A stretch of 9,175 bases of DNA from an uncultured Flavobacteriales bacterium (lineage in GTDB: Bacteria > Bacteroidota > Bacteroidia > Flavobacteriales > Crocinitomicaceae), in NCBI GenBank assembly GCA_946479125.1, contig CAMLET010000099.1, forward strand, positions 1-9,175. Reading direction: 5' to 3'. A program made the translations under genes and the position numbers. The notes below the pieces were generated by a model that was not told where the DNA came from, ran no database searches, and worked only from the letters and a program-made list of their open reading frames with translations. This document shows, piece after piece, positions 5,795 to 9,175 of the stretch (its first letter is position 1; each line of letters opens with the position of its first letter).

Positions 5795-8215
5795 TTAGAA
5801 CTTATAGCTATAGCCAAATCTTACGACTTGTGTTTCATAATAATCGCTGCTGACATATCTAAAACCATCGCCTTGAATTTGTTTTTTGATTACCATCGTG
5901 TTCAACAAATCTGTTGCATTGAGAAACAGTTCGCCTTTCCCTTTTTGGATTTTCTTTTTTACTCCAAAGTCAAGTGAAAAACGCGCTGCAATTTTTCCTT
6001 GAGGAATTAAATCAGGAGCAAGATAAACCGCTGAGAGTTGTGCATCTATGGATTTCGAAAAATGAAAAGTGTTCACGAGTTTCAAGTTTCCGGAATAAAT
6101 TTCTTGTTGATTAGAAGAGTAGGTTTGTATAATCGGATATTTATTCTCAACGGTGAACGCATTGATTTGATTGTAATAAACGTTTCCGTTGATGTTGAAT
6201 GAATAACTTTTTGAAACATCTGCTGAGTAGATCATTTCAATTCCTGTATTGTAACTCTTTCCGGCGTTTTGAAATACGGCATAGATCAAAGAACTTCCGG
6301 GAACAATACTTGAAATTCTCGAAATCGTTCCATTGATCTCTCTACCATAAAGAGCGGTGTAAAAGTAGCCTTTATTGAAAGCAGTTTTGAAACCTAACTC
6401 AACCGAATTCGTGAATTGTGGTTTTAGTGCTGGATTTCCAACTTTGATGATTTCAGCATCGTCATACTTCGGGAATATGCGAATGTCCACTTCGTTTGGT
6501 CGGTCAACTCTTCGGTTATAGAACAATGAAATTTTGATTTTGTCATCGAACTTATAAGCCAATCTTAAAGTAGGAAAGGGTTGAATGTAGGAATAACCAT
6601 CACTTTTGTAGGTATTGTGATTTGGATTTACCTCGTAATTCAGTTTAACATACTCCAAACGCATTCCAATTTCGGCCTCCATTTTCTTGCGATCTGTTAT
6701 GTAGTTTCCGTAAAGTGCCGGAATGATTTCCTTATAATTTGCCCAGCCTCCGGCATTGGTATCGAGTGGTGAGTTGATTCCCGGAAAAAACTGCATATTC
6801 GTTGGAATACTTCTGTTTCTGCACTTCATTCCAGATTCAAATCGCCCAAACTTCAGTGGTTTTACATAATCTACGTTCAAATCAATGACCTGTTCATCAG
6901 AAAGTAACTTGAAAGCATCCTGACCAGTAAACGTGGGATAAATGTTGTCGAAGAAATACTTCTCGTTTTCGCGGTGAAAAGTGTAGTTCAAACCAATGTT
7001 CATGATATGTCCGGCTTGTGGAAATTTATGCTGAAAACTGGCTGCTCCCATCACGGTTGTTTTCAATTCATCTTCCAAAAAATTCCATAAACGAATGCGT
7101 TCAGAAGAATCACGATTGAAGAAAGGTTCTTCGCCGTGATCAATGATCTTTTCCAGTCCGTATAAACCAGAAATGGTGAGTGTGTTTTTGTCATTGAACG
7201 CATAATCAAGGCCCAATTTAGTGGTTGCGAAATGCGTGTTTCTATTGCGCTTGGTTTGTTGATCTATGATTTTCCCATCGTCGTACGTTCTCGTTACAAA
7301 TTCATTTTTGTTCAATGTTTCCGTGTAGAGATAATCGCCCTGAAAAAACATATTGACCTTATTCTTGCGATAATTCAACGAAAGTGTAGGATTGATCTTC
7401 GGCGTGAATTGATATTGTGGAGAAAGGGTAGGTAGGTTCTCTTTTTTAATCCACAACGCGCCTAATCCGCCGTTTAAACCAACTTTCCCTGAAAAGCCTT
7501 CCTGTTTGCTTTTCTTCATGATAATATTGATGATTCCGGCATTTCCGTTGGCATCGTATTTCGATGAAGGATTATTGATTATTTCAATGCGTTCAATTGC
7601 CGATGCTGGAATATTATCTAGCCCGCTTTGATCTCCGAAACCGGTTAGTGCAGTCTGTTTTCCGTCAATTAAGATGCTGACTTTGCTGTTACCACGCAGA
7701 TAGATTTTTCCATCCTGAATGGTGATTCCAGGTAAATTCGACATGGCTTGTAGAACAGAACCACCACTTTGACTGATGTTGTCTTCTATTGAAAACACTT
7801 TTTTATCAAGCTTACCACTGATTTCTTCTCGCTGTCCTTCAATAACAACTTCTTCCAATCCTTTTGATGCTTCTTCCAGAGTAATTACAGCTAAATCAAT
7901 GAAATTAGAAGCATTTCCAATGTAAAGTGCTTGTTTTAGCGGATTATATCCGAAGCTGGAAATAACCAGAACATAATTACCGCTCTTAACCGGAGAGATA
8001 GAGAAACGGCCTTCTTCATCTGTAATTGATCCGATAACAAGACTCGAATCTTTTTCGTTTTTCACGACAACCTGAACAAAAGGTAAAGCAGCGTTATCTG
8101 CCTTACCTTTTACAATTCCGGATAGTGTTACATTTCCAGTTTGTGCATTTGAATGAGCTGTTATTAAAAGCAATAACGCCAATGAAATTGCCTTTAGGAA
8201 ATGAACGTTATTCAT
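5795..8215 (-). CDS. TonB-dependent receptor-like outer-membrane beta-barrel protein
   Basis: This 806-residue outer-membrane protein probably imports or senses a ligand. It has a signal peptide (about 1-24, cleavage after SNA), then a carboxypeptidase-regulatory-like beta-sandwich (about 31-113, with LSGIVKGKADNAALPFVQV and TDEEGRFSISPVKSGNYVL). The plug domain follows (about 140-235: SVLQAMSNLPGITIQDG, YLRGNSKVSILIDGK, IPASAIERIEIINNPSSKYDANGNAGIINIIMKK). The rest is a barrel of aromatic-rich strands ending in VRFGYSYKF, a C-terminal Phe typical of outer-membrane insertion. The layout fits the OMP_b-brl_3-type family common in Bacteroidota. I see no clear TonB box. No SusD-like gene is adjacent, so this is not a classic glycan-uptake pair. 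Its ATG lies 2 bp after the stop of the PepSY-like gene, so the two are almost certainly translated from one mRNA and may work together. Confidence 0.93.
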   Translation of the reverse strand: MNNVHFLKAISLALLLLITAHSNAQTGNVTLSGIVKGKADNAALPFVQVVVKNEKDSSLVIGSITDEEGRFSISPVKSGNYVLVISSFGYNPLKQALYIGNASNFIDLAVITLEEASKGLEEVVIEGQREEISGKLDKKVFSIEDNISQSGGSVLQAMSNLPGITIQDGKIYLRGNSKVSILIDGKQTALTGFGDQSGLDNIPASAIERIEIINNPSSKYDANGNAGIINIIMKKSKQEGFSGKVGLNGGLGALWIKKENLPTLSPQYQFTPKINPTLSLNYRKNKVNMFFQGDYLYTETLNKNEFVTRTYDDGKIIDQQTKRNRNTHFATTKLGLDYAFNDKNTLTISGLYGLEKIIDHGEEPFFNRDSSERIRLWNFLEDELKTTVMGAASFQHKFPQAGHIMNIGLNYTFHRENEKYFFDNIYPTFTGQDAFKLLSDEQVIDLNVDYVKPLKFGRFESGMKCRNRSIPTNMQFFPGINSPLDTNAGGWANYKEIIPALYGNYITDRKKMEAEIGMRLEYVKLNYEVNPNHNTYKSDGYSYIQPFPTLRLAYKFDDKIKISLFYNRRVDRPNEVDIRIFPKYDDAEIIKVGNPALKPQFTNSVELGFKTAFNKGYFYTALYGREINGTISRISSIVPGSSLIYAVFQNAGKSYNTGIEMIYSADVSKSYSFNINGNVYYNQINAFTVENKYPIIQTYSSNQQEIYSGNLKLVNTFHFSKSIDAQLSAVYLAPDLIPQGKIAARFSLDFGVKKKIQKGKGELFLNATDLLNTMVIKKQIQGDGFRYVSSDYYETQVVRFGYSYKF

Positions 8216-8217
8216 GA

Positions 8218-8661
8218 CTAGTCTTTCATTTCTTTGATGAAAACACCATTGCTATCGAAGATCAGATCAACTTTATTCACTTCTGCTTCATAATTAATAG
8301 TTCCGTCGCTAAGTACGATCTTTGCTGCTTCTTTGACTTTTTGCCCTTTGTAATTGGTATCAAGATAAGTTAGAATTGCATCAGGAAGTGAGCTCGAATC
8401 CATCTCCATTTCGGTTTCCAAGATCTTTCCGTTAGAATCAATAACAACGGATGTTTCTTCCTCTGAATTCTCGAAAGAAGCCTCATAATTGGCACCTTCT
8501 TTTTCCCAATCTACATCTGTGACATTCGGAAATTGTTTTTGAAACGCAGCTTTAACGTTTTCAGGAATTTTACCTTTCACTTTCGCTTCTTCATTGTTCT
8601 GAGCGGAACCACATGAGCTCATTAAAAGCGCTAGTGCTCCAGTTGCAATAAGTTTGTTCAT
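8218..8661 (-). CDS. PepSY-like periplasmic lipoprotein (paralogue 2)
   Basis: This 147-residue small lipoprotein has signal MNKLIATGALALLMSSC, lipid-attachment cysteine 17. The ATG at 8661-8659 is preferred over a TTG at 8685, which would add eight residues before an already complete signal peptide. The mature part shows two PepSY-like halves: IPENVKAAFQKQFP with VDWEKEGANYEASF and IDSNGKILETEMEMDSS, then LPDAILTYLDTNYKG with INYEAEV and LIFDSNGVFI. It closely resembles the product of 4010-4456, so the two are recent or conserved paralogues. It sits 49 bp after a histidine kinase gene and 2 bp before the receptor gene, likely in one operon. A role as a periplasmic accessory to the kinase or the receptor is an inference from context. 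Confidence 0.92.
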   Translation of the reverse strand: MNKLIATGALALLMSSCGSAQNNEEAKVKGKIPENVKAAFQKQFPNVTDVDWEKEGANYEASFENSEEETSVVIDSNGKILETEMEMDSSSLPDAILTYLDTNYKGQKVKEAAKIVLSDGTINYEAEVNKVDLIFDSNGVFIKEMKD

Positions 8662-8710
8662 AATGTTGTTTTTTAGTTTTAACAAACCTCGTAACAGATT
8701 CTGAAGACAT

Positions 8711-9175
8711 TTAGAATTCTATCGAAAATACGTGTTTATTTTCTGAAAAAAGATAAGCGATTTTCCAATGGTAGCGATCACAAATTTCCTTTGAAATGGC
8801 TAATCCTAATCCACTGTTTGTTGTTTCTGTTGATGAAATTGCAAATCGTACAAACAATTGATGTTCGTTCAAAGAACTTTCTCCTGAATTAGAAATAATC
8901 AGTTTGTTTTCTTGGAGCGAAACATGAACAATGTCATTCTCTTTTCCGTGGCGAATAGCATTGGTCAATAGATTATTCAACAAAACTTCCAGCAAGGTGG
9001 AATTGCACTTCAGCGAATGGGATCTTGTGTTAAGTTCGAATTGAATTCCCTTGTTTTGGCTGTAATCTTCGAGTAAGGAAATCGATTCTTCTAAAGTATC
9101 TTCCAACTGAATGATTTCTTCATCTTCAAACTGCTGATTTTCGATCTTTGAAAGAAGCAGAAGATTTTTATTAAT
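8711..9175 (-). CDS. Sensor histidine kinase, C-terminal part, cut by window edge
   Basis: The frame is open to the window edge, giving 154 visible residues; a TTG at 9106 is not the real start. The visible part begins in the second helix of the dimerisation domain (NLLLLSKIENQQF); the phospho-accepting His lies outside. The ATPase domain follows: N-box LLNNLLTNAIRHG at about visible residues 65-77, G1 region ISNSGES at 94-100, F-box LFVRF at 107-111, G2 box SGLGLAI at 121-127, then the last strands HWKIAYLFSENKHVFSIEF. The G1 box has Asn where most kinases have Asp (D-x-G-x-G) and Ser for the second Gly; NTG/NSG variants are, as I recall, common in short Bacteroidota kinases. A partner response regulator probably lies beyond the edge. 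It is likely to control the PepSY-like and receptor genes just downstream. Confidence 0.93.
   Translation of the reverse strand: MNKNLLLLSKIENQQFEDEEIIQLEDTLEESISLLEDYSQNKGIQFELNTRSHSLKCNSTLLEVLLNNLLTNAIRHGKENDIVHVSLQENKLIISNSGESSLNEHQLFVRFAISSTETTNSGLGLAISKEICDRYHWKIAYLFSENKHVFSIEF

Noticed and set aside
5795..8215. SusC-type glycan receptor
   Set aside because: No SusD-like neighbour and the length (806) is shorter than SusC proteins, which are about 1000 residues; the barrel fits the OMP_b-brl_3-type group better.
8662..8685. TTG start at 8685 for PepSY-like paralogue 2
   Set aside because: The ATG at 8661 starts a complete lipoprotein signal peptide; the extension adds a charged MLKLKNNI before it.
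8711..9106. A complete small 131-residue protein starting at 9106
   Set aside because: The apparent start is a TTG (Leu) and the frame continues without stop to the window edge with kinase-like sequence, so it is a truncated histidine kinase.

Overview
This 9.2 kb window comes from a member of the Bacteroidota, most likely Flavobacteriia. The signs are AT-rich DNA, promoter candidates of the Bacteroidota type (TTTG, about 19 bp, TAnnTTTG), weak Shine-Dalgarno sites, several surface lipoproteins, and a TonB-dependent receptor with an N-terminal carboxypeptidase-regulatory-like domain. All supported genes lie on the minus strand, so transcription runs from high to low coordinates. No transposase, phage gene, tRNA, rRNA or CRISPR array is visible.

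Region A (about 3730 down to 1) is a multidrug-efflux-type operon. In transcription order it holds a GbsR/MarR-type repressor (3624-3139), a TolC-family outer-membrane channel (3133-1784), an HlyD/AcrA-type periplasmic adaptor (1718-603) and the first 176 residues of an RND inner-membrane permease (530 to beyond the edge). Regulator and channel genes are 5 bp apart. A set of inverted GTTCT half-sites sits on the predicted promoter of the regulator gene, which suggests autorepression of the whole tripartite pump. A 45-bp inverted repeat lies exactly between channel and adaptor genes.

Region B (3625-4009) is a 385-bp gap without a gene. Next to gbsR it carries the promoter/operator. Further out it has a pair of 8-bp direct repeats, then a short tandem array of about 46-bp units, each centred on a GAAT-CATC-ATTC hairpin. 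The first unit has the GTAG-plus-palindrome layout of REP elements, and the last unit shows a compensated base-pair change.

Region C (4010-9175) is an envelope/signalling region. In transcription order it holds the C-terminal part of a sensor histidine kinase (enters from the right edge, ends 8711), a small PepSY-like lipoprotein (8661-8218), a TonB-dependent receptor-like outer-membrane protein (8215-5795; start 2 bp after the lipoprotein's stop), a larger lipoprotein of unknown function (5619-4630) closed by a strong strand-specific terminator, and a second PepSY-like lipoprotein (4456-4010) with its own good promoter. The two PepSY-like proteins are close paralogues. The inferred picture is a two-component system controlling a small-lipoprotein/outer-membrane-receptor pair, with a duplicated lipoprotein nearby. 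The ligand is not evident from sequence.

The gene families are known ones. The less ordinary signals are non-coding: the REP-like array, the operator-like dyads, and the hairpin inside the efflux operon. The local PepSY-like duplication is also worth noting.
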